NCBI GenBank assembly: GCA_947493335.1
Contig: CANLQO010000001.1
Coordinates: forward strand, 1 to 64,000
Direction of reading: 5' to 3'
DNA: 64,000 nucleotides
From: an uncultured Paracoccaceae bacterium
GTDB lineage: Bacteria > Pseudomonadota > Alphaproteobacteria > Rhodobacterales > Rhodobacteraceae
Under the pieces are notes generated by a model. The model was given only the letters and a program-made list of their open reading frames with translations, had not been told where the DNA came from and made no database searches. The translations under genes and the position numbers were made by a program. Below are positions 9,205 through 16,382 of this stretch, one piece after another (the stretch's first letter is position 1; the number at the start of each line of letters is the position of its first letter).

Positions 9205-10350
9205 ATGCGCGATGTGGTGATCAAAGGGGCCGCAAGGACACCCATGGGCGGGTTTCAGGGGGTCTTTTCCGGGGTCGGAGCGCCGGTTCTGGGCGGAGCG
9301 GCGATCCGGGCGGCGATGGCGCAGGCAGGGGTCAGCACGGTTGATGAGGTTCTGATGGGCTGCGTCCTGCCCGCCGGGCAGGGGCAAGCGCCCGCGCGGC
9401 AGGCCGGTTTCGCCGCCGGATTGGGCGAGGATGTGCCCGCCACAACGCTGAACAAGATGTGCGGATCAGGAATGAAGGCCGCAATGATGGCCTTTGATCA
9501 GATCGCCCTTGGCGGAGCGGAGGTGATGGTGGCAGGCGGGATGGAGAGCATGACCAATGCACCATATCTGATGGCCAAGATGCGCGGCGGTGCCCGGATC
9601 GGGCATCAGCAGGTCACGGATTCGATGTTCCTGGACGGGTTGGAAGACGCCTATGACAAGGGCCGCCTGATGGGCACTTTTGCAGAGGATTGCGCAGAGA
9701 AATTCCAGTTCACCCGCGAGGCGCAGGATCAATACGCGATCGGCTCGCTTGATAATGCGCTGGCGGCCGAACGCTCTGGCGCGTTTGACGCGGAAATCAC
9801 GCCCGTGACCCTGCATGCGCGTCACGGGGAAGAGGTCATCGCAAGGGACGAGCAGCCGGGCAAGGCGCGGCCCGAGAAGATCCCGATGCTCAAGCCTGCG
9901 TTTCGCAAGGACGGCACGGTGACGGCGGCCAATGCCTCGAGCATATCTGACGGGGCAGCGGCGCTGGTGCTGGGCACGGGCGCAGGCCGCGCGCGCATTC
10001 TGGGCCACGCCAGCCACGCGCAGGCGCCGGGGTGGTTCACAACGGCCCCTGTCCCCGCGGCGCAGAAGCTTTTGGCCCGCATCGGTTGGAGCGTCGAAGA
10101 CGTCGATTTGTGGGAGGTGAATGAGGCGTTTGCGGTGGTGCCAATGGCCTTCATGCACGAGTTGGGCGTGGCCCGCGACAAGATCAACGTCAATGGCGGG
10201 GCCTGCGCGTTGGGCCATCCCATCGGCGCTTCTGGTGCGCGGATCATGGTGACACTGCTGAACGCGCTGGAAACGCGCGGTCTGAAACGCGGGGTGGCAG
10301 CGATTTGCATCGGTGGCGGCGAAGGCACCGCGATTGCGATTGAGCGATAA
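9205..10350 (+). CDS. thiolase family protein (acetyl-CoA acetyltransferase type)
   Basis: Condenses two acetyl-CoA to acetoacetyl-CoA, or cleaves 3-ketoacyl-CoA, in the cytosol. The nucleophile is Cys86 in NKMCGSGMKA, followed by GGMESMTNAPY. The active-site His is in GHPIGASGAR and the second Cys in AICIGGGEG. At 381 aa it is slightly shorter than the usual 390-395 aa, with a compact lid. ATG 9205 follows AAGGAGGGA. Biosynthetic (PhbA/AtoB) and degradative thiolases cannot be separated here because no pathway partner is adjacent. Confidence 0.92.
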   Translation: MRDVVIKGAARTPMGGFQGVFSGVGAPVLGGAAIRAAMAQAGVSTVDEVLMGCVLPAGQGQAPARQAGFAAGLGEDVPATTLNKMCGSGMKAAMMAFDQIALGGAEVMVAGGMESMTNAPYLMAKMRGGARIGHQQVTDSMFLDGLEDAYDKGRLMGTFAEDCAEKFQFTREAQDQYAIGSLDNALAAERSGAFDAEITPVTLHARHGEEVIARDEQPGKARPEKIPMLKPAFRKDGTVTAANASSISDGAAALVLGTGAGRARILGHASHAQAPGWFTTAPVPAAQKLLARIGWSVEDVDLWEVNEAFAVVPMAFMHELGVARDKINVNGGACALGHPIGASGARIMVTLLNALETRGLKRGVAAICIGGGEGTAIAIER

Positions 10351-10393
10351 CAATTTTTGGAAAAAATTGGTCCGGATTTTTTGAGAAAAATCC
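10351..10393. repeat. two successive AT-rich palindromes
   Basis: Immediately after the thiolase stop are two perfect 8-bp inverted repeats. The first is CAATTTTT-GGA-AAAAATTG (10351-10369). The second is GGATTTTT-TGAG-AAAAATCC (10374-10393). They stand between thiolase and the sulfoxide reductase gene. They could be weak bidirectional terminators, mRNA 3'-end hairpins or protein-binding palindromes. Confidence 0.7.
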
Positions 10394-10413
10394 GCCCCCC
10401 CGAGGAGGACAGG

Positions 10414-10866
10414 GTGCGCATTGATTACGATGACCTTGGCAAGGTTCTTGCCGCGTTGACGGCAGGAGAAGATGACGTTGTGGCCCTGATGGCGACGGTG
10501 GCCTGCGAAGTGCATCAGCGCGATGACCGGTTTGACTGGACCGGGTTTTATCGCGTTGTGGGACCTGAGCTTTTGAAGATTGGTCCCTATCAGGGGGGAC
10601 ACGGCTGTCTTGTGATCCCGTTTTCGCGCGGCGTTTGCGGGGCGGCGGCGCGCACAGGAGAGGTTCAGCTGGTGGCGGATGTTGAGGCTTTTCCGGGCCA
10701 TATCGCCTGCTCATCGTCCACCCGATCCGAAATCGTGCTGCCGGTATGGGACAAGACCGGCAAGTTGCTTGGGGTTTTTGACATCGACAGCAATCAGGCC
10801 AACGCCTTTGACGCAAGCGATGCAGACGGCTTGGCCCATGTGTTGCGCGAGACATTCTCGCGTTAG
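10414..10866 (+). CDS. GAF-domain free methionine-(R)-sulfoxide reductase (fRMsr)
   Basis: Reduces free L-methionine-(R)-sulfoxide in the cytosol. The whole 150-aa protein is one GAF domain. The three redox Cys of the family are present: GGHGC, GVCG and HIACS. So are the flanking DWTGFYR and SEIVLPVWD segments typical of YebR/MsrC. The start is taken as GTG 10414, placed after GAGGAGGAC. Translation from 10357 would run through the AT-rich palindromes and is unlikely. It lies downstream of thiolase but is probably independent of it. Confidence 0.87.
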   Translation: MRIDYDDLGKVLAALTAGEDDVVALMATVACEVHQRDDRFDWTGFYRVVGPELLKIGPYQGGHGCLVIPFSRGVCGAAARTGEVQLVADVEAFPGHIACSSSTRSEIVLPVWDKTGKLLGVFDIDSNQANAFDASDADGLAHVLRETFSR

Positions 10867-10908
10867 ACCCGGTGCCTGCCACCGCATCGCCATTTTCGGT
10901 CGGAGAGT

Positions 10909-10972
10909 GTGAAATTTCGCTTTGGAATTTCACCAAACTACGGCAATGTGAAATTCGGGAATGATTTTTCAC
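10909..10972. promoter_or_regulatory. paired 25-bp operator-like palindromes
   Basis: Two sites of identical length lie upstream of the XRE-cupin gene. Site 1 (10909-10933) is GTGAAATT-N9-AATTTCAC with perfect 8-bp arms. Site 2 (10948-10972) is GTGAAA-N13-TTTCAC. Their starts are 39 bp apart, close to four helical turns, so dimers could bind the same DNA face. Site 2 ends 10 bp before the ATG. They are the likely autoregulatory operators of the adjacent XRE-cupin regulator. Confidence 0.7.
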
Positions 10973-10982
10973 GTGAGTCGCG

Positions 10983-11552
10983 ATGCTGCATGACATGCCA
11001 AAGGATGTGCGGACGCTTGGTGCTGACCTGCGCGCGCTGCGCAAGGCACGGGGTCTGACGCTGCATGATCTGTCAGATGCGCTGGGCCGGTCGGTGGGAT
11101 GGCTGAGCCAGGTTGAGCGCGATATCTCGGAGCCGTCGATCACCGACTTGCGTGGTCTGGCCAAGGTGCTGGACGTTTCGGTTTCCAGCCTTTTTCGTGT
11201 CGCTGCCGCTGCGGGCGAGGAGGGGCATGTCGTCCGAAAGAACGCCCGCAGGCCCATTGGTAACCGCGCGGCGGGGCTGATTGAAGAACTGCTGTCACCG
11301 GACCTGACTGACGATTTTGAAGTCGTGCATTCGACCTTTGAGCCGGGGGCCGAGATGGTCGCGCCCGTCACCCGTCAGACGCAGGAACTGGGTTATGTGG
11401 TCAGCGGCCAGATGTCGATCTGGATCGACAACAAGCGGTTCGAGGTGGGCGCGGGCGACAGTTTCCGCATTCGCGGCGTGGCCTATCGCTGGGCCAATCC
11501 GCATGAAATGCCTTGCGTGGTGATCTGGGTCATCGCGCCGCCGGTGTATTAG
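10983..11552 (+). CDS. XRE-family transcriptional regulator with C-terminal cupin
   Basis: DNA-binding regulator of 189 aa. The N-terminal HTH_3 domain spans about residues 10-65 (LRALRKARGLTLHDLSDALG, then SQVERDISEPS). The C-terminal cupin_2 barrel spans about 110-180 and is the presumed small-molecule sensor. ATG 10983 is used; an in-frame ATG at 10995 is possible. It directly abuts the LysE exporter gene, so it may head and control the betaine/dimethylglycine operon. The two palindromes just upstream suggest autoregulation. Confidence 0.9.
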   Translation: MLHDMPKDVRTLGADLRALRKARGLTLHDLSDALGRSVGWLSQVERDISEPSITDLRGLAKVLDVSVSSLFRVAAAAGEEGHVVRKNARRPIGNRAAGLIEELLSPDLTDDFEVVHSTFEPGAEMVAPVTRQTQELGYVVSGQMSIWIDNKRFEVGAGDSFRIRGVAYRWANPHEMPCVVIWVIAPPVY

Positions 11553-12170
11553 ATGACGTTTGAGGGTTGGGTCATATTCGCGGCGTTCTGGCTGGTTTTT
11601 GTGACCACGCCGGGGCCTAACGCCGTCAATTGTATCACCAATGGCATGAGCATCGGCTTTCGCCGCAGCCTGCCTGGGGTTGCCGCAATTCTGTGTCAGG
11701 CAAGCCTGTTTCTGGCGCTGTCGGCGGCGGGGGTGACGGCATTGCTTGTCACCTCGCCGGATGTGTTCTGGTGGGTCAAGCTTGCTGGGGCGGGGTGGCT
11801 GATCTGGCTGGGTGTGCGGGGCTGGATGACGGCGCATGTGCCGCCAAAGGCCGCAGCAACCGGAGGGTCGGTGTTCTGGCGCGCCTTTGCGATCGCCACC
11901 ATCAACCCCAAGTCGGTCGCGGGCTATCTTGCTGCCTTTAGCCAGTTTGTGCAGCCGGATGTTCCTGTCATGGCGCAGATGTGGGTGATCGTGCCTACGG
12001 CTCTGACGCTGACGGCTTGCAGCTATCTGACCTATACTGCCTTGGGGGCCGGGTTGGGCCGGGCCGCGCTGGGTGCGGTGTTCAACGTCTGGCTGCGGCG
12101 CGTGCTGGCGTCGTGTTTCATCATTTACGGGCTGCTTTTGGGCAGTGCCGCCACACCGGGGAGGGCGTGA
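11553..12170 (+). CDS. LysE/RhtB family translocator
   Basis: Inner-membrane amino-acid exporter of 205 aa with about six hydrophobic helices. The family signature near the N-terminus is VTTPGPNAVNCITNGMSIG. The start codon follows the regulator's stop directly, and the stop overlaps the next start (TGATG). Being among demethylation genes, it may relieve excess glycine- or methionine-type products; that is inference. Confidence 0.88.
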   Translation: MTFEGWVIFAAFWLVFVTTPGPNAVNCITNGMSIGFRRSLPGVAAILCQASLFLALSAAGVTALLVTSPDVFWWVKLAGAGWLIWLGVRGWMTAHVPPKAAATGGSVFWRAFAIATINPKSVAGYLAAFSQFVQPDVPVMAQMWVIVPTALTLTACSYLTYTALGAGLGRAALGAVFNVWLRRVLASCFIIYGLLLGSAATPGRA

Positions 12171-12550
12171 TGAAGGGGTCTTGTCTGTGCGGTGCCGTCA
12201 CCTTTGCCGTTGCAGCCGCAGCCCGCGATCCTGCCGCCTGCCACTGTGGCCAATGCCGCAAGCAAACTGGTCATCACTGGGCCAGCGTGCAGGTGATGGA
12301 TGCCGATCTGACGGTGCAGGGTGAGGTCCGCTGGTACCAATCAAGCGCGGCCGCCAAACGCGGGTTTTGCCCCACATGCGGGGCATTCCTGTTCTGGAAA
12401 TCCGATGCCGATCCCGACACCGGGGTCGCACTTGGGGCCATCGACGGCCCGACGGGTCTGACACTGACCCGGCACATCTTTATCGCCGACAAGGGCGACT
12501 ACTATGACATTCCGGGCGAGCGCCCGCAGGAGGAGCAAAAGAATGGCTGA
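12170..12550 (+). CDS. GFA family protein (CENP-V/GFA zinc fold)
   Basis: Small 126-aa protein of the glutathione-dependent formaldehyde-activating (GFA) family. The zinc ligands are visible as GSCLCGAVTF, CHCGQCRK and GFCPTCGAF. The family is named for an enzyme binding S-hydroxymethylglutathione, but most members have unproven activity. Here the position between an exporter and a demethylating dehydrogenase that can release formaldehyde makes a C1 role plausible. It is translationally coupled on both sides: 1-bp and 8-bp overlaps. Confidence 0.85.
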   Translation: MKGSCLCGAVTFAVAAAARDPAACHCGQCRKQTGHHWASVQVMDADLTVQGEVRWYQSSAAAKRGFCPTCGAFLFWKSDADPDTGVALGAIDGPTGLTLTRHIFIADKGDYYDIPGERPQEEQKNG

Positions 12551-15005
12551 TTTTCCAACAACGGCCCGCGTGGTCATCATCGGTGGCGGCGTGGTGGGCA
12601 CGTCGACGCTCTATCATCTGGCCAAGGAAGGCTGGACCGATTGTGTGCTGCTGGAGAAGAACGAGTTGACCGCTGGTTCCACCTGGCACGCGGCGGGCAA
12701 TTGTCCGAACTTTGCGCCGAACTGGGCGGTGATGAATATGCAGCGCTATTCGCTGGAAATGTACCGCACGCTGGCCGAAGACGTTGATTATCCAATGAAT
12801 TATCACGTGACTGGCGCGCTGCGTCTAGGTCACACCAAGGAGCGTCGGCAGGAGTTCGAGCGCGTTGCCGGTCAGGCGCAATCCATGGGGTTGCCGCTTG
12901 AGATGATCGGTGTTGACGAGGTCAAGAAATACAACCCCTTCGTGGAAACTCATGATCTGTCGGGCGTGTTGTGGGACCCGCTTGACGGCGACATCGACCC
13001 CGCGCAGCTGACCCAGGCGCTGGCCAAGGGCGCGCGCGATCTGGGTGCGCGAATCGAACGGTTCTGCCCCGCCACAGGTGTCAGCCAGAACGACGCCGGC
13101 GAATGGGTCGTGCATACCGACAAGGGCGATATCACCTGCGAAAAGGTGGTGAATGCCGCCGGGTACTACGCGCAGCGCGTCGGCGAATGGTTCAAGCCCT
13201 TCGGCGGACGCGAGGTGCCGATGGTGGTGATGAGCCACCAGTATTTCCTGACCGAGGAGATCCCCGAGATCGAAGCCTGGACCAAGGAAAACGGCAAAAA
13301 GACCCCAATGATCCGCGATGTCGACAGCAGCTATTACCTGCGGCAGGACAAGAATGGGCTGAACCTTGGCCCCTACGAGCGGAACTGCAAGGCGCATTGG
13401 GTGACGCCGAGCGACCCGATGCCGGATGACTTCAGCTTTCAGCTTTACCCCGACGATCTGGACCGTCTGGAATGGTATATCGAAGACGCGATGGCGCGGG
13501 TGCCGGTGCTGGCCACCGGCGGCGTGGGCCGCAATATCAACGGACCCATCCCCTATGCGCCCGATGGCTTGCCGATGATCGGGCCGATGCCCGGTGTGAA
13601 GAACGCCTTTGAGGCGCATTCCTTTACGTTCGGGATCGTGCAGGGTGGTGGTGCAGGACGCACCATGGCGGAATGGCTGATCCATGGTGAGACCAGTCAG
13701 GACATGTGGGCCGTTGATCCGCGCCGCTACACTGACTACGCCGATCACGACTATTGCCTGCAAAAGGCGCTGGAGACCTATGGCCACGAATACGGCATGC
13801 ATTTCCCGCACAAGGAATGGCCCGCTGGCCGCGACAAGAAACTGTCCCCGGTTGATGACCGAATCCGCGCGATGGGCGGTCAGATGGGTCCCTACAACGG
13901 CTGGGAACGCGCGAATTGGTATGCCAAAGATGGCGACGACACCTCTGTCGAGGCGACAGAGACCTGGGGCCGCAGCGGCCCATGGGAGGTTCGGATCAAA
14001 GAGGAATGTGAGGCCGTGCGCGATGCGGCGGGCATCCTCGATCTGCCCGGTTTCTCACGTTACAAGCTGCAGGGTCCGGGGGCCGCGCAGTTCCTGCGTG
14101 ACAATGCGGCTGGCGGGATCTGCAAGGTGGGCCGGATCGGGTTGATCTACTTTGCCGACAACCGGGGCCGGATTTTGACTGAAATGTCGGCGATGCGGCT
14201 GGATGAGGATTTCTTTTTCCTCATCACGGCGGCAAGCGCGCAGTGGCACGATTTTGAGTTTCTGAAATCGCGGATGCCCGAGGATGCGGCGTTTACCTTG
14301 GAGGATGTGACCACACAGTTCAGCTGTCAGATTTTGTCGGGGCCGAAATCGCGCGATATTCTGGCCGATTGTTCCAATGCCGACCTCTCGGGCGGGTGGC
14401 TGACGCATCAGTCCGCGCAAATCGACGGCACATGGGTGCAATTGGTCCGCGTGTCTTTTGCCGGAGAATTGGGTTGGGAGGTGCATTCCAAGATCGAGGA
14501 TACCGCCAAGGTCTATGACGCGGTGATGGCCGCGGGTCAGGCACACGGGCTGAAACCTTTTGGCATGTATGCGCTGAATTCCTTGCGGATCGAAAAGGGA
14601 TACCGCGCGTGGAAGGGCGATTTGTCCACCGATTACAGCATGTTGCAGGGTGGCCTGGAGCGGTTCATCAAGTGGGAAAAGGATTTCCCAGGCAAGGCCG
14701 CGCTGGAGGCGGAAAAGCAGCAAGGCGTGACCAAAAGCTTTGTCACCCTGACGCTGGACAATCCCGGAGATGCGGACGCACCCTATATGGCGGCGATCTG
14801 GAAGGACGGGGCCGTGGTTGGCGAAACGACATCTGGAGCCTGGGGCTACCGCGTCAATCAGTCGGTGGCGTTGGGCATGATCAAACCCGAGCTGAACGTG
14901 CCGGGCACAAAGGTGCAGGTCCAGATTTATGGCGAGATGATTGATGCGACCGTGCAGGCCGATCAACCACTCTGGGATCCTGAAAATGCGCGGATCCGGG
15001 CCTGA
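12543..15005 (+). CDS. GcvT-type FAD-dependent dehydrogenase (dimethylglycine/sarcosine dehydrogenase family)
   Basis: An 820-aa two-part enzyme. The N-terminal DAO-type FAD domain has the dinucleotide motif VVIIGGGVVG at residues 10-19. It also has His49 in GSTWHAAG, the position of covalent FAD attachment in dimethylglycine and sarcosine dehydrogenases. The C-terminal ~370 residues are a GcvT/tetrahydrofolate domain (for example GELGWEVH and LRIEKGYRAWKGD). It is expected to demethylate an N-methyl glycine derivative and load the methylene group on tetrahydrofolate. The NCPNFAPNW segment after His49 differs from the second copy, suggesting another substrate. ATG 12543 lies inside the end of the GFA gene. 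Confidence 0.9.
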   Translation: MADFPTTARVVIIGGGVVGTSTLYHLAKEGWTDCVLLEKNELTAGSTWHAAGNCPNFAPNWAVMNMQRYSLEMYRTLAEDVDYPMNYHVTGALRLGHTKERRQEFERVAGQAQSMGLPLEMIGVDEVKKYNPFVETHDLSGVLWDPLDGDIDPAQLTQALAKGARDLGARIERFCPATGVSQNDAGEWVVHTDKGDITCEKVVNAAGYYAQRVGEWFKPFGGREVPMVVMSHQYFLTEEIPEIEAWTKENGKKTPMIRDVDSSYYLRQDKNGLNLGPYERNCKAHWVTPSDPMPDDFSFQLYPDDLDRLEWYIEDAMARVPVLATGGVGRNINGPIPYAPDGLPMIGPMPGVKNAFEAHSFTFGIVQGGGAGRTMAEWLIHGETSQDMWAVDPRRYTDYADHDYCLQKALETYGHEYGMHFPHKEWPAGRDKKLSPVDDRIRAMGGQMGPYNGWERANWYAKDGDDTSVEATETWGRSGPWEVRIKEECEAVRDAAGILDLPGFSRYKLQGPGAAQFLRDNAAGGICKVGRIGLIYFADNRGRILTEMSAMRLDEDFFFLITAASAQWHDFEFLKSRMPEDAAFTLEDVTTQFSCQILSGPKSRDILADCSNADLSGGWLTHQSAQIDGTWVQLVRVSFAGELGWEVHSKIEDTAKVYDAVMAAGQAHGLKPFGMYALNSLRIEKGYRAWKGDLSTDYSMLQGGLERFIKWEKDFPGKAALEAEKQQGVTKSFVTLTLDNPGDADAPYMAAIWKDGAVVGETTSGAWGYRVNQSVALGMIKPELNVPGTKVQVQIYGEMIDATVQADQPLWDPENARIRA

Positions 15006-15454
15006 TGCTGGATGCTGCAACCCAGGACCTGATTGCACGGCACCCATTGGGATTTGTCGCCACGGTGGGGGCTGACGGCGCGCCGTCGCTGGCCCCCAAG
15101 GGGACGTTTCTGGTGTTGGACGACAGCCGGATCGCTTTTGGTCATATCCGGTCTGCCGGGACGCTAGCGAACCTTGGACGCAACCCGGCCGTCTCGGTCA
15201 ATTTTATCGACGTCTTTCGCCGCAAAGGGGCAGAGGTAAAGGGCCGCGCAGAGGTGCTGGAGGGCGACTCGATGGCGACGCTTTTGCCGCAATGGCGGGC
15301 GGTCTGGGGTGATCTGGCGGATCGGATCAAGGCGATTGTGGTGATCGAGGTGGGCTATGTCCGCCCGTTGACCACGCCGCCGTATGACGACGGCGCGACG
15401 GAAGAAGAGATGGTCGCGCTTTACAAGGCCAAATTTGCGGAGATGTACCCATGA
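15005..15454 (+). CDS. pyridoxamine 5'-phosphate oxidase family protein (split-barrel flavoprotein)
   Basis: A 149-aa protein with the FMN-binding split-barrel pattern. It starts LDAATQDLIARHPLGFVATV, then shows GAPSLAPKGTF and NPAVSVNFIDVFRRKG. It belongs to the broad PNPOx-like group; a specific reaction is not assignable. Its start overlaps the stop of the dehydrogenase and its end overlaps the methyltransferase by 4 bp, so it is a real operon member. Confidence 0.85.
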   Translation: MLDAATQDLIARHPLGFVATVGADGAPSLAPKGTFLVLDDSRIAFGHIRSAGTLANLGRNPAVSVNFIDVFRRKGAEVKGRAEVLEGDSMATLLPQWRAVWGDLADRIKAIVVIEVGYVRPLTTPPYDDGATEEEMVALYKAKFAEMYP

Positions 15455-16371
15455 GCAAGATCACCTTGCTGGATGGCGGCATGGGGCAAGAGCTGATCCG
15501 TCGCGCGGGCGGTGTGGCGACACCGCTTTGGGCGACGCAAGCGCTGCTGGATGATCCCGCCATCGTGGCGGATGTGCACCGGGCCTACACCGATGCCGGG
15601 GCAACCGTGGCGACCACTAATAGCTATGCGCTGCACCGCGACCGGTTGCGCGGAGGCGAAAGCAATCACTATGCGGGCGAGGGCGTGGAGCTTCCCAATC
15701 TTGAAGGCGAATTGCAACGCTTGTTGCAAGCGGCCTGTGACGCGACCGACGTGGCCCGGTCCAAGGGGCGCGTGGCGGGGTCAATTGGGCCTTTGGGTGC
15801 CAGCTATCGCGCCGATCTGAACCCGCCACGCGACAAGGCCATCGCCCTTTATGGCGAGATCGCCGCGCTGCTGGCCCCAAGGGTCGATGTGGTGTTGTTC
15901 GAGACGATTGCCACAATCGAAGCGGGCGAAACATGTCTGGCTGCCGGGCGGCAGACCGACCGCCCGGTCTGGCTGTCCTACACCATTGATGACGAGGACG
16001 GCACGGTTCTGCGGTCGGGTGAGCGGCTGGCCGACGCGGTTGCCGCAGTGCCCGGGGCCGATGCGGTTTTGGTCAATTGCTCCGCACCCGAGGCGCTGCC
16101 TGCGGCCATGGCGGTGCTGAAGGACGCGGGCGTGCCTTTTGGCGGCTATGCCAACGGTTTCAAGCAAATCACCAAGGCCTTTATCGCCGGTGGCACAACC
16201 GCCGATGATCTGAGCGCGCGCGAAGACATCACGCCCGCGGTCTATGCCGAACATGTCATGAACTGGGTCGCTGCAGGGGCCACCATCGTCGGTGGCTGTT
16301 GCGAGGTCGGACCCGCCCATATCGCAGCCATCGCTGACCGGCTTAATGCCGCAGGTCACGAGATAGTTTAA
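15451..16371 (+). CDS. homocysteine S-methyltransferase family protein (betaine-homocysteine type)
   Basis: A 306-aa zinc methyltransferase. The motif LLDGGMGQEL opens the barrel. The three zinc ligands of the family are present: Cys in LVNCSAPEA and the Cys pair at about 283-284 in GGCCEVGP. Between two dimethylglycine dehydrogenases, the natural reading is transfer of a methyl group from glycine betaine to homocysteine, giving methionine and dimethylglycine. S-methylmethionine as donor remains possible. Confidence 0.87.
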   Translation: MSKITLLDGGMGQELIRRAGGVATPLWATQALLDDPAIVADVHRAYTDAGATVATTNSYALHRDRLRGGESNHYAGEGVELPNLEGELQRLLQAACDATDVARSKGRVAGSIGPLGASYRADLNPPRDKAIALYGEIAALLAPRVDVVLFETIATIEAGETCLAAGRQTDRPVWLSYTIDDEDGTVLRSGERLADAVAAVPGADAVLVNCSAPEALPAAMAVLKDAGVPFGGYANGFKQITKAFIAGGTTADDLSAREDITPAVYAEHVMNWVAAGATIVGGCCEVGPAHIAAIADRLNAAGHEIV

Positions 16372-16382
16372 GGTTAAACAAA

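Noticed and set aside
8013-9344. 443-codon open frame opposite gamma-glutamyltransferase
   Set aside because: It is a high-GC antisense shadow; the minus-strand gene has intact family motifs throughout, while this frame has none.
12825-13811. 328-codon open frame opposite the first dehydrogenase
   Set aside because: Antisense shadow of a motif-complete gene, His/Arg-rich composition, no ribosome-binding site.
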